From positions 1 to 64,000 of the forward strand of contig NZ_JALNMJ010000004.1 of NCBI RefSeq assembly GCF_023156505.1: DNA of 64,000 nt, given 5' to 3'. A program made the translations under genes and the position numbers. Source of the DNA: Roseibium sediminicola. Its GTDB lineage: Bacteria > Pseudomonadota > Alphaproteobacteria > Rhizobiales > Stappiaceae. This document shows positions 1 through 8,600 of the stretch, one piece after another. Every line of letters starts with the position of its first letter. The first letter of the stretch is position 1. The notes beneath the pieces are model-generated. The model was not told where the DNA came from. It saw nothing but the letters and a program-made list of their open reading frames with translations, and did no database searches.

Positions 1-75
1 TATGATCTGGGATATATCGACCTGGAGCAGAGAACCCTACAGACAATCGACAACCCGTTCGGCACGAGGTTGTAA
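1..75 (+). CDS. IS481-family transposase, C-terminal fragment
   Basis: The first 75 bases read in frame 1 as the last 24 residues of a transposase, containing LGYIDLEQ and ending IDNPFGTRL before a TAA stop. This tail is characteristic of DDE transposases of the IS481 group common in rhizobia and relatives. The catalytic part lies outside the window, so intactness cannot be judged. Family assignment comes from recognising the tail, not from a search. Confidence 0.6.
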   Translation, partial: YDLGYIDLEQRTLQTIDNPFGTRL

Positions 76-121
76 CCCATGTCTCCGGTACAAACTGTTA
101 CCTATGTCTCCGGATCGGACA
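1..121 (+). mobile_element. Right end of an IS481-like insertion sequence
   Basis: After the transposase stop, two near-direct copies of ACC(C/T)ATGTCTCCGG (about 73-86 and 100-113) are followed by ATCGGACA. Repeated 'ATGTCTCCGG' words beyond the transposase stop are typical of the ends of these elements. The probable tip is near 121, only about 11 bp from the 3' end of tRNA-Arg. The exact terminus and target duplication cannot be fixed without the other end. Confidence 0.5.
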
Positions 122-131
122 TTGTGGAAAA

Positions 132-208
132 TGGCGACCCCGGCAGGATTCGAACCTGCGACCATTCGCTTAGAAGGCGAGTGCTCTATCCAGCTGAGCT
201 ACGGGGCC
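132..208 (-). tRNA. tRNA-Arg (anticodon TCT)
   Basis: The minus strand folds as a 77-nt tRNA. The acceptor strand is GGCCCCG against CGGGGTC, the T arm contains GGTTCGAATCC, the anticodon loop is CTTCTAA giving TCT, and CCA is encoded. It lies immediately beside the IS481-like end, but the tRNA itself looks intact. Confidence 0.95.
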
Positions 209-318
209 TTATGTGAGGTGGCGGCAACGCGGCCGCTCCCTCTCTTCCCTGAAACGGGCAGTCTTGTCGATCCGCAATCGCCGCTTTCAACAGGCAATCC
301 CGGTCGCGGCGAAAGCCG

Positions 319-624
319 TCAATGTGTCCAGGGCGCGACCCTGTTGAACTTGAAATTGTCCGCATAGGCCGCGCCGCGCACCCTGCGCTCCTGGGCCTTT
401 TCCACCCGGTGCGCGATCCCGTGCCGCTTGGCATAGGCAACCGCTTCTTCCTGGGTTTCGAAATAGAGGCGGACCTGCTGCTGCATGTCGGATGAGGACG
501 TGTAGCCCATCAGCGGCTCCACGGATTTGGCCACTTCCGGCTCATAATCCAGCACCCAGCGCTGGGTCTTCGCCTTGCCAGATTGCATGGCGGTTTTTGC
601 CGGACGGTAGATGCGCGCAACCAT
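319..624 (-). CDS. NDUFS4-like respiratory complex I accessory subunit (ETC complex I subunit family)
   Basis: A 101-residue protein starting MVARIYRPAKTAMQSGKAKT, with W-V-L-D-Y near residues 23-27, a GYTSSSDMQQQVRLYF core and a FETQEEAVAYAKRHGI helix. This is the pattern of the alphaproteobacterial homologue of mitochondrial NDUFS4 (the 18-kDa subunit), which stabilises the NADH-oxidising arm of complex I on the cytoplasmic face. Length matches the short bacterial form. It is transcribed toward tRNA-Arg, stands alone as is usual for this gene, and is a marker of alphaproteobacterial ancestry. Confidence 0.85.
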   Translation of the reverse strand: MVARIYRPAKTAMQSGKAKTQRWVLDYEPEVAKSVEPLMGYTSSSDMQQQVRLYFETQEEAVAYAKRHGIAHRVEKAQERRVRGAAYADNFKFNRVAPWTH

Positions 625-972
625 GTGACTGTGCCCTCAAATCAATTCACGAGATGGAATGTCTCCTCCCATGAGCTTTTTCCCGCCTTTGCCCGCGAAG
701 TCAACCTCGATCTTGGATCCGCACCCAATCTTGCCGCCGCTCCGGACCTTGCAACCTGCGGAAAGATTGCATTAACGGCGTTTCCCGATGGTTGAAGCAT
801 GACACTTCTGTAACATGACAAAGGTATGTATCGCGTGATATTAACTACCGTTACGTGAATTAGGCTGTGACCATCCGGCCGAGCACAAAATGACCCCAAC
901 CGGCAACCGACCATCCAGGTTGGCCGGCCCTTATGGTTTGTGCGCGGTGCGCAAGAACAACAAGGCTTGGAC

Positions 973-1206
973 ATGCACTATGAGTATCTGAAGCGTCTGG
1001 AGACCTATGTCCCGGAACATGTGCGGCCGGCCGCGACGGAACGCCTCGATCTGAAGGCGGCCATTGATGCGGCCAACCTGACAGAGATGTGGGACATGAT
1101 CCTGACGCTGGATTATGGCGTTTCCGATCCGGAGCAATTGTCTCCGGAAAAACGCGACGAATTCTTGAATGTCATGTCCCTGTTGTTGCAGGCTTTCGAC
1201 AAGTAA
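973..1206 (+). CDS. Small helical protein of unknown function, first gene of the chromosomal PAS/GNAT cassette
   Basis: Encodes about 77 residues starting MHYEYLKRLETY, predicted mostly helical, with ERLDLKAAI in the middle and LSPEKRDEFL near the end. A GTG at 940 could add 11 residues, but neither start has a strong ribosome site. It sits 43 bp upstream of the PAS-like gene on the same strand. In the prophage, a similarly short helical protein (45849-46103, with ERLDIEVEI and LSEQQMRLIL) occupies the same place before the homologous PAS-like gene. The resemblance is weak but positional. No function is recognised. Confidence 0.6.
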   Translation: MHYEYLKRLETYVPEHVRPAATERLDLKAAIDAANLTEMWDMILTLDYGVSDPEQLSPEKRDEFLNVMSLLLQAFDK

Positions 1207-1249
1207 CCAAGGGCCGGGAACGGCCAAGGACAAAGGCGAGACTGGACCC

Positions 1250-1756
1250 GTGCTGACGCGCCCGAACGCCCTCTTTTCGGAAATCGGAACGCAGGCCATC
1301 GAAAGAGGCCTGGCGGATCCGGTCCTGTCTGCCTTTTTCGAAACCGTCATGACCGCGCCAAGGGGCGAGGTGCAGCAAGGCCTCAAGCCCTACTTGCCCT
1401 ATCTCAGCCTGTGCTCCGACAAGATGAAAGACGGCGCGCCGCCACCCATCTTCTATGTCGGCCGGGAGAGCGGCCAGCGGACCCTGTTCGGCGAAGACTG
1501 GGCAACGCCCACCAGCCCGGCTTCAGGTCTGCGCACGCCGGACCCGGACCTGGAACGAGCCTCTGCAGAGGGCTATGGCAAGGCGCTCGACGGCACGCCC
1601 TATTACGGCTACGCCCGCACCGAGGTGCATGTGAACGGCGAAACCTTCGAGGTCGCCTTTGAGCGGCTGATCGTCGCCGTCCGGCCGGCCCTGCAGTCCT
1701 CCGTCAGGTTTTGCGCCTATTTCGGTGTCATTCAGGATCTGCGCCGGACGTCCTGA
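1250..1756 (+). CDS. PAS-like sensory protein (chromosomal copy)
   Basis: About 168 residues from a GTG at 1250, with AAGGCGAG about ten bases upstream. The fold looks PAS-like: an N-terminal helical part, then PPPIFYVGRESG, and a C-terminal sheet region GYARTEVHVNGETFEVAFER followed by LIVAVRP. It carries no output domain. It is clearly homologous to the prophage protein at 46084-46692, which has PPILNVGRD and LQYERLILPYR at matching places. Its 3' end overlaps the convergent acetyltransferase gene by 29 bp, as in the prophage. The ligand is unknown, and the PAS call is from pattern rather than a profile search. Confidence 0.6.
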   Translation: MLTRPNALFSEIGTQAIERGLADPVLSAFFETVMTAPRGEVQQGLKPYLPYLSLCSDKMKDGAPPPIFYVGRESGQRTLFGEDWATPTSPASGLRTPDPDLERASAEGYGKALDGTPYYGYARTEVHVNGETFEVAFERLIVAVRPALQSSVRFCAYFGVIQDLRRTS

Positions 1757-2441
1757 CAATCAGCTTCGCCAGGCCGTGCAGATCACTGCGCGTGGCATAG
1801 ACCAGCCAGTCGTCGGGCCTGATATGCCCCGGAGCGCGCTCCCAATGGGTTCCGCGCGGCACGAACCGGCGGTAACCGACCCGGATGCCAAACCCCTTCT
1901 CCGCGCTTCTGGCGGCCATGAGGCCATAAAGATAATCCGGCGACCATTTGAGCAGCGACAGCAGAAACCCCAGCTGCGTCAGCGGCTCGGCAAGCCCTTG
2001 GCCACGAATGTCCCGGCGCAGCCACAGATTGCCGTGATAGACGATCCGACCGCGCATGAAGTAGGCATCATAGGCGTGCTCGGTGCCGAAGCGGGCCTGG
2101 GGATTGGGATCGACGAACATGCGCCGCTGCTGCTGCTGCCAGTGTTCCGCCAGGCTGCGGTCCTTCAGATCCTCGACCTTGGCGGCCTGAACCGAAACCA
2201 GATTACCATGGCCGTTATAGGCCCCGACCCAGAAGGCCGTAGCACCGTGCAGGTCAAAGAAGCGCGGCGAGAAGTCCTCCATCAGGTACTTATCTTCCGT
2301 CGCCCGGACGATGTCCTCGAACTGGCCGAAATCCGCGCTCTCTTTTAAGGAAAGCCCGCCCTGCTCGACCTTGGCCGTGATCGCGGCGATCGCGGCCGTC
2401 ACCTCCAGCGTGGCCTGTTCGTCCTGGTCCGGTACCATCAT
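1728..2441 (-). CDS. GNAT-like acyltransferase (chromosomal copy)
   Basis: A 237-residue protein. The centre reads GRIVYHGNLWLRRDIRGQGL, the beta4-loop-helix pattern of GNAT enzymes in which R-G-Q-G-L binds the acyl-CoA pyrophosphate, followed by KWSPDYLYGLMA and KGFGIRVGY. The prophage protein at 46493-47260 aligns along this stretch (GRVIYLGEMWVHPDWRKTGI, GGFASSCGF) and in the upstream S-L-A-(E/D)-(H/Y)-W segment. The substrate is unknown. The gene runs tail to tail with the PAS-like gene, an arrangement that could permit antisense interference. Confidence 0.7.
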   Translation of the reverse strand: MMVPDQDEQATLEVTAAIAAITAKVEQGGLSLKESADFGQFEDIVRATEDKYLMEDFSPRFFDLHGATAFWVGAYNGHGNLVSVQAAKVEDLKDRSLAEHWQQQQRRMFVDPNPQARFGTEHAYDAYFMRGRIVYHGNLWLRRDIRGQGLAEPLTQLGFLLSLLKWSPDYLYGLMAARSAEKGFGIRVGYRRFVPRGTHWERAPGHIRPDDWLVYATRSDLHGLAKLIVRTSGADPE

Positions 2442-2819
2442 CCCGCCCCGTTCTCCGCGCCCTCACGCGGCCGGCGTTGCCAGAAGACCCTGTTTAAACG
2501 CCTGAGAGAACAGTGTGTTTGTCCGGGCAAGGTTGCACAAGAGCGGCCTTGCGCCTTCCCCGAAGTTATCCCGGCCTTTGCACGATCTTGTTGCGCTAGG
2601 CGGGACAGCCCCACGACATGAGCGCGTCGAAATCACACGTCTAGGCAAGCGTGCCGAAATAACTGCAAATGCAGATCAGGTTACAATGGAAAACCGGGCA
2701 TCCGGACATGTGCCGGCAGCACATAAAGAGAAAAGCACTCGCCGACAGCAAGCCCGACACAGCAATAGCCAAAACCGGGCGATCCACCCGGAACGACAAG
2801 ACGATTTTAGGGAAGAAAA
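2442..2819. other. Gene-free chromosomal interval before tRNA-Pro
   Basis: About 380 bp with no convincing coding frame on either strand. Short open frames here lack ribosome sites and family resemblance. It must contain the promoter of the leftward GNAT-like gene and the 3' trailer of tRNA-Pro. No repeat or hairpin stands out. Confidence 0.5.
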
Positions 2820-2896
<77 letters not shown>

Positions 2897-2915
2897 GGCC
2901 GTTGATTTCTGGGGA

Positions 2916-2943
2916 TTTATAGACGTTCGGAGCCAAGGTCAAG
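2916..2943 (-). promoter_or_regulatory. Phage-borne promoter of tRNA-Pro
   Basis: On the minus strand, CTTGAC (2938-2943) and TATAAA (2916-2921) are separated by 16 bp, with the -10 box ending 19 bp before the tRNA. The abandoned host promoter at attR has the same layout: CTTGAC, 16 bp, GATAAA, sharing CCGAACG inside the spacer. The phage has therefore brought a working homologue of the host promoter. Confidence 0.75.
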
Positions 2944-2964
2944 CTAGAACAAAGCATGAAAATA

Positions 2965-3015
2965 TGTCCGTTGTGGACAAAGGCGGACAAAAGAGTCCCA
3001 GAATAGTCCCAGAAT
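2965..3015. repeat. Probable integrase arm sites, left end
   Basis: Two tandem copies of AGTCCCAGAAT (2994-3004, 3005-3015) lie about 100 bp inside attL, preceded by the inverted repeat TGTCC-N5-GGACA (2965-2979). The right end holds the matching tandem pair CGTCCCGAAAT AGTCCCGAACT at 53439-53460. Paired direct repeats at both ends fit arm-type sites of a tyrosine integrase. The rest of 2897-3205 has no gene. Confidence 0.5.
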
Positions 3016-3134
3016 TCGTTCTACTCTTGTTCACGGTGCAAGCGGAACGCCACCTCTTCCCCGTTCCAACTTGAGCAAGGAACAAACCGTGATCAAATAA
3101 ACTTTGCCGCCACGCAAAAAACCGCTTGCACTCC

Positions 3135-3184
3135 AGTACTAAAAGTACTACCTTCTAATTGTCAGCAACGGAGCGCTACCGCTC
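3135..3184 (+). promoter_or_regulatory. Shared leader element, copy 1 (AGTACT operator plus CTAC-loop hairpin)
   Basis: AGTACT-AAA-AGTACT at 3135-3149 is followed exactly 21 bp later by a five-pair hairpin GAGCG-CTAC-CGCTC (3171-3184), preceded by GTCAGCAACG. The ribosome site AGAAAGGA and the ATG of the 3206 gene follow. The same arrangement with the same spacing recurs at 4174-4223, where one stem pair changes from A-T to G-C. Confidence 0.7.
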
Positions 3185-3205
3185 ATTTTTCAGAAAGGAA
3201 ATCTC

Positions 3206-3529
3206 ATGCTCGACGCTTTGACCTCCGCTTCCATCATCATCCCGATGAAGGACAACGACGGGTCCGACAACTCCCCGATTATCGAGCGCACTATCCAGAC
3301 GCTCTGCGAAACCCATGGCGGCGCAACCGCTTGGGAAGCCAAGGGCTTCTGGGTCAACGACCATGGCCGTCTCTTCAAGGACGACGTCATGGTGATCCAG
3401 TCCGCCATGACCAAGCAGGAGGGCCATCGCGAAGCCCTTCGCGAGCTTGCACGCGGCATCCTCGCCGACACCGATCAGGAGGCGGTTTTCGTCTCCCACG
3501 CGGGCGGTGATGTCGAAATCATCGAATGA
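3206..3529 (+). CDS. Phage hypothetical protein, left-end operon
   Basis: A 107-residue acidic protein with no membrane segment, starting MLDALTSASIIIPMKDNDG. The middle reads GFWVNDHGRLFKDDVMVI and the end DQEAVFVSHAGGDVEIIE, suggesting a small alpha/beta fold of a type I associate with plasmid and phage accessory genes. The start is supported by AGAAAGGA six to seven bases upstream and by the shared leader. It is followed 61 bp later by the HTH gene at 3591. I do not recognise the family. Confidence 0.7.
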   Translation: MLDALTSASIIIPMKDNDGSDNSPIIERTIQTLCETHGGATAWEAKGFWVNDHGRLFKDDVMVIQSAMTKQEGHREALRELARGILADTDQEAVFVSHAGGDVEIIE

Positions 3530-3590
3530 CCCAACCGGAGGGGCTGCGGCCCCTCCCCCTCAAAAAGCAAATTCAAGAGAGGAGACAGTC

Positions 3591-4118
3591 ATGCCTGTCG
3601 CCGTAATCATTTCGCCAAATGCGATCCCGAGCATCCATGCCGCTGATGACGACACGTCGCTGTTCGATGCCTTATGTGAACTGAAGATTGTTCCGGCCGA
3701 CGCCAAAAGCGATCCTGACAGCCTTAAGACATGGATCGACACGCTGCCTGCCCCGTCCGGCTGGTTCGCCGACGTCGAGGAAGCTAAGGCGTTTCAGAAG
3801 CGCGTCCAGATGGAACAGGACGCCAAGCTGGTCAAGGACGCGCGAGATCACTTCGGGATCTCGTCACGCGAATTGACCGCCCTTATCGGCCTTGCCGACC
3901 CGCAAGGCGACGGCAGCCCGGTCCGCCGGATCATGTCGGCCAAGCAAGGCCTTTCCGGACCAGGTCGGCGCGCGCTTGCCTATGCCGTGCTCCACGGCGC
4001 CCTTGACCGCAAGGACGAAAACGAGGCGCTCAACAGGATCGGAAACGGATCTTGGCGCAATGTGAAGCGCTCCGACATCCGCTCCGAGCGCAAGGGCGGC
4101 GGCATCAAACACAACTGA
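3591..4118 (+). CDS. Phage protein with C-terminal XRE-like helix-turn-helix
   Basis: 175 residues from the ATG at 3591, with GAGAGGAGA just upstream. Residues 1-90 are unassigned. Residues about 93-150 read DHFGISSRELTALIGLAD, then VRRIMSAKQGLSGPGRRAL: two helices with the spacing of a lambda-repressor-type HTH, followed by the hydrophobic helix usual in this group. The C-terminus is strongly basic. It may be the DNA-binding regulator of this operon and a candidate ligand for the AGTACT palindromes at 3135 and 4174. That link is inference. Confidence 0.65.
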   Translation: MPVAVIISPNAIPSIHAADDDTSLFDALCELKIVPADAKSDPDSLKTWIDTLPAPSGWFADVEEAKAFQKRVQMEQDAKLVKDARDHFGISSRELTALIGLADPQGDGSPVRRIMSAKQGLSGPGRRALAYAVLHGALDRKDENEALNRIGNGSWRNVKRSDIRSERKGGGIKHN

Positions 4119-4173
4119 GCAAAGCGAGAACTTCGCGCATAGTCAAAAATCTCGCCTTGCCCTATTGCAAAAT

Positions 4174-4223
4174 AGTACTTTTAGTACTACATTGAGAATG
4201 TCAGCAACGGGGCGCTACCGCCC
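4174..4223 (+). promoter_or_regulatory. Shared leader element, copy 2
   Basis: AGTACT-TTT-AGTACT at 4174-4188 and, 21 bp on, the hairpin GGGCG-CTAC-CGCCC at 4210-4223 preceded by GTCAGCAACG. The loop CTAC and upstream words match copy 1 exactly, while the second stem pair is G-C here and A-T there. Selection on RNA pairing, not only on DNA sequence, is suggested. Confidence 0.7.
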
Positions 4224-4243
4224 ACCACATGAGGACAGCAGAC

Positions 4244-4564
4244 ATGACCCAGACCTTTCCCATCAGCGCGACGGCGGTTCTGGTCGGCGGCCAGCGCCTT
4301 CCCTTCTACGGCATCGAAGAAACCTCCAAGGTCTACCGTGAAACTATCGACCGGCTCGGACTTGGCGGGAGCCAGACACCGCGTTGTGAGATCCTAGACG
4401 GCGACGCAGTCGTCGCCCATGTCTCCTACAACGGCAAAGTTTGGGCCGGAGCGCGTTGGCGGAACGTACTGACCCGCATCGCTGATCATCCCATCAATAG
4501 AATCGATGAGCTTCTGCCTTGGGCATTTGCCGAGGTAGCAACCCCGCAGACTGGTTTGGTATGA
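4244..4564 (+). CDS. Phage hypothetical protein behind leader copy 2
   Basis: About 106 residues starting MTQTFPISATAVLVGGQRLP. The ATG at 4244 is preferred over an in-frame ATG at 4229 because GAGGAC lies about eight bases before it. It is a soluble protein with GDAVVAHVSYNGKVWAG in the middle. Its stop overlaps the next start in an ATGA, so the two are probably translationally coupled. Function unknown. Confidence 0.65.
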   Translation: MTQTFPISATAVLVGGQRLPFYGIEETSKVYRETIDRLGLGGSQTPRCEILDGDAVVAHVSYNGKVWAGARWRNVLTRIADHPINRIDELLPWAFAEVATPQTGLV

Positions 4565-5322
4565 CGTCAGCTAATTGCCCTTTGGCATTTTCAGCGGCCG
4601 AAGAAGGCCTTTTTTCCGAACTTGTTGTTCAAACCATTACCGCTCTCAGACTTGACCGTGGGCGTAGATCGCCGGCACAAGCAGCGCGCTTTGCCATAGG
4701 TGACTTCGTAGGGGGGCAGTCCGACATGAGTTGTGATCAGCAGATCTATGTGATGCTCGAATGCGCCGAGATTATCGATCATCAGCTTCACTTCAAACTT
4801 ACAGATGATGCTCTTCCCGCGCATCTAGCCAACGGCGCTAGATTTTGCGTGGACCTCCTGTGGGCCTTTGAATGTTTCCTGAACACAACGGCAGAATGGC
4901 ACCCTGATGGATGGGACCATCCACTGTTTTCCTACGAACCTTTTGAACTGCCGGCGGAACTGGTATCTCTGGGAGACGCATTTGCCGAAGCCGGATACCT
5001 TTCCAAGACAAACGCTCGATACCGGTGGACCACGAAAGCCAAGCCGACACTGGGTCTTATTTGTTGGGGCTATTCGACTGAACGCGGTCTAGAAACACGG
5101 CATGAATTGAAAAGGATGTTTGCAAGCCTTCCTGAGCAATTGAAAGACAGGATCACTACGGATCGGAGCAGCAACTTGCAAGCGGAGTTGGAAGATGTCC
5201 TCTCCAACCATTGGTACAATGATCAATGGAATGATGCCCCGGTGCGTGGCTCTCGAGACCGGGTTTACCTTCGGAGCGAAATGAACGAACGTGCGTCGAT
5301 CATTTTGACTCTCTTTCGATGA
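4561..5322 (+). CDS. Phage hypothetical protein, cargo
   Basis: 253 residues from the ATG overlapping the upstream stop. It is soluble, rich in Trp and acidic residues (WHPDGWDHPLFSYEPFELPAE in part), with a charged helical C-terminal third. It is more AT-rich than the tail genes, suggesting separate acquisition. No conserved motif or catalytic signature is seen. Shared leader and coupling to the 4244 gene suggest they act together. Confidence 0.6.
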   Translation: MTSANCPLAFSAAEEGLFSELVVQTITALRLDRGRRSPAQAARFAIGDFVGGQSDMSCDQQIYVMLECAEIIDHQLHFKLTDDALPAHLANGARFCVDLLWAFECFLNTTAEWHPDGWDHPLFSYEPFELPAELVSLGDAFAEAGYLSKTNARYRWTTKAKPTLGLICWGYSTERGLETRHELKRMFASLPEQLKDRITTDRSSNLQAELEDVLSNHWYNDQWNDAPVRGSRDRVYLRSEMNERASIILTLFR

Positions 5323-5353
5323 AGATAATTGGGTAATTCACCGGACGCTTACG

Positions 5354-5590
5354 TTGCGACGGCGTCCAGAGGTGCATTGCATGCGCTGCGCCCAGATGAC
5401 GATTGTTAGCCTCAATCGATTTTCGGAAAGCGATGTCGTCGCCGATCTGGCGAGGCACCGGCGTTTCAGGTGCAGTCGGTGCGGCGGGTCATGGGTGGGA
5501 ACGCGGCCGAACTACATAATGAAGGATGGCCTGCGTAGATGGTACGGCCTGGACCCGGGCTACGCCCTTTTGACGCGAGTGGGTGGGTAA
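5354..5590 (+). CDS. Small zinc-ribbon-like protein
   Basis: Up to 78 residues from a TTG at 5354; an ATG at 5381 would give 69. Two CxxC pairs, CMRC near the N-terminus and CSRCGG about 30 residues later, form a probable zinc ribbon, separated by SESDVVADLARHRRF. Such proteins bind nucleic acid or act as adaptors. It is convergent with the RTX gene that ends at 5640. Confidence 0.5.
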   Translation: MRRRPEVHCMRCAQMTIVSLNRFSESDVVADLARHRRFRCSRCGGSWVGTRPNYIMKDGLRRWYGLDPGYALLTRVGG

Positions 5591-5639
5591 TACGACTTGT
5601 GCCTAGTGATGGTTCCACTGCTACTAGAAGCAACAGTTC

Positions 5640-8600
5640 CTACAAGAAACTGAAATCATCGGAAGTCAGAGAGTTTACAAACGTGTCGTCAAACCGGATC
5701 GTCTGACCGTCACCAAAGTCCAGCACTGTGTCGGAGCCGTCCTGGGTCAATGCGGCTTGGACATCCGTGAAACTACCGAAGCCGGCAATTCCAGACAGCT
5801 CAACTAGGTCCGCCGCCGTGTCAAAGTCCGTTATCCGATCGTGACCGTCATTATCCTTGAAAACAAACGTATCGCTGCTGCCGTTGCCGGTAAGAATGTC
5901 GTTGCCCTGACCGCCCTCGATCGTGTTTTCGCCTTCGTCTCCGCGCAAGACGTCACCGTTACCGGACCCGGTGATATTTTCGATGGATGCAAGCGTGTCA
6001 CCGGTCGCATCGCCGCCGCTGGCGTAGCCCGCGGCCAAGTTGATAGCGACACCAGCAGAAGAGGTGGAATAGTCCGCCGTGTCCAGACCGCCCTGGCCAT
6101 CAAGAAGGTCTCTGCCTAGACCACCGGCCAAGACATTATTGCCCTCATCCCCGCGCAGCGTATCGTTATAGTTAGATCCGATCAGGTTTTCGATGGACGT
6201 AAGCGTGTCACCGGTCGCATCACCGCCGTTGGCGTAGCCGACTTTCAAGTTGATAGCGACGCCCGCGCTGGAGCTAGAATAGTCGGCTGTATCTTTACCG
6301 ACCCCTCCATCAACAAAGTCCGCGCCAGCGCCTCCGACAAGGATGTCATTGCCGCCTTCGCCATACAGTAAATCGCCTGAACCGCCGCCATCGAGAAAGT
6401 CATTCCCGGCCCCTCCGAAGAGGCGGTTTCCAGCATCCGACCCGACCAACCGGTCATCATGCTCTGACCCCCTGATGCGTTCGAAATTGGAAATCCTGTC
6501 ACCAGTGGCGTCTCCGCCGCCGGCGTAGTTGACCCCAAGGTTGACGGCAACGCCCGCGGAGGATGTCGAATAGTCCACCGTGTCCAGACCACCCTGACCG
6601 TCCAAAATATCCCGACCCTGGCCACCAGAAATGATGTTGCCGCTATCATCGCCACGCAATGTGTCGTTAAAGTTGGTTCCGGTCAGGTTCTCGATGGACG
6701 TAAGCGTGTCACCGGTCGCCTCGCCGCCGCTGGCGTAGCCCGCGGCCAAGTTGATAGCGACACCAGCAGAAGAGGTGGAATAGTCCGCCGTGTCCAGACC
6801 GCCCTGGCCATCAAGAAGGTCTCTGCCTAGACCACCGGCCAAGACATTATTGCCCTCATCCCCGCGCAGCGTATCGTTATAGTTAGATCCGATCAGGTTT
6901 TCGATGGACGTAAGCGTGTCACCGGTCGCATCACCGCCGTTGGCGTAGCCGACTTTCAAGTTGATAGCGACGCCCGCGCTGGAGCTAGAATAGTCGGCTG
7001 TATCTTTACCGACCCCTCCATCAACAAAGTCCGCGCCAGCGCCTCCGACAAGGATGTCATTGCCGCCTTCGCCATACAGTAAATCGCCTGAACCGCCGCC
7101 ATCGAGAAAGTCATTCCCGGCCCCTCCGAAGAGGCGGTTTCCAGCATCCGACCCGACCAACCGGTCATCATGCTCTGACCCCCTGATGCGTTCGAAATTG
7201 GAAATCCTGTCACCAGTGGCGTCTCCGCCGCCGGCGTAGTTGACCCCAAGGTTGACGGCAACGCCCGCGGAGGATGTCGAATAGTCCACCGTGTCCAGAC
7301 CACCCTGACCGTCCAAAATATCCCGACCCTGGCCACCAGAAATGATGTTGCCGCCATCATCGCCACGCAATGTGTCGTTAAAGTTGGTTCCGGTCAGGTT
7401 CTCGATGGACGTAAGCGTGTCACCGGTCGCATCACCGCCGTTGGCGTAGCCCGCGGCCAGATTAACGGCAACCCCACCGGAGGATGCCGAATAGTCGGCC
7501 GTATCGCTGCCTTCTCCACCGTCAATGATGTCTGCGCCCGCGCCACCTATGATCGTGTCATTGCCGGCCAGTCCATAGACTTCTTCCTTTAAAAGAGAGC
7601 CCACAAGTCGGTCTGCCCCGGCAGTTCCATCTATTCTCCGCGGCGCCAAATTCTCAACATCAAGCTCCGCAAATCCGGCGAAAGTGATTTCTACGTTGAA
7701 CTGATTAGTGTCCGGCGAAGGGTTGTGTAATACGAAGGTACCTGCTGCAGTGCCGTCTGAGTACCAAAGCGCGCTACCATCCATATCGGAAGAAGAAAAT
7801 AGAAGCCCATTGTTCCAGCCACCCAAAAACCTGATGTTTCCAGCGTTGGACAGCGGCAGGTCGAGCACCGTTTGAGTGCCTTCCAAGGTACCATCCGTCA
7901 CATAAAGTTCGGGCCCTGTGCTCGAATACCCGGTGAAGAATACCAATTCATCTGTAGCTTGCATCTGAGCACGATAGGAACCGTAAGCACCAAATGTTGT
8001 TCCCGTGCCTGTAAGCGCAAAAGTCCCACCGGCTGTACCATCAGAAACCCACAACTCTTCATCGTCCGTGCTGCCGTCATCGGCTATGAAAATCAGTGAA
8101 TTCCCAAGTGCAGCAGATGGTTTACTACTACTAACATAGGAACTGCCGGTACCAACATTGATATCCAAGACGCGGCTAAAACTGCCCGAAGTGCCGTCGC
8201 TGACGTACAACTCTCGCCCATAATCGCGGTGATAAAACCAACTAAACATCAAACCGTCGGTCACATAGCTATCGCGATAGTAAAGGCTATCGCCTCCGCT
8301 GTTTTCAGCCACGTTCATCTCACTGAAAACACCCGAGCCTGGGTCATACCTGTAAAAATCGTTATCATTACCGGAACTGGCACGAACCCAAAGCTCGCCA
8401 TTAAACTCAAACATGCCACGAATGTGGAGTCCGCTCAGTGCCCCGGCTGCATCGTTGTCATAAACAACTTGCGTGGTTCGATCCTGGTTGACCCGTACGA
8501 TATCCCCATTGGTCCAAACATAGAGGCTATCGCCCACGATTTTGTAATCAACCACGTCAGTCGAAATCAGCTCTGTGGGTGGCGCGCTGCCGTTCGTGAT

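Noticed and set aside
642..974. 110-codon minus-strand frame upstream of the small chromosomal gene
   Set aside because: Low-complexity and Cys/Arg-rich, no ribosome site, overlaps the likely promoter region of the 973 gene.
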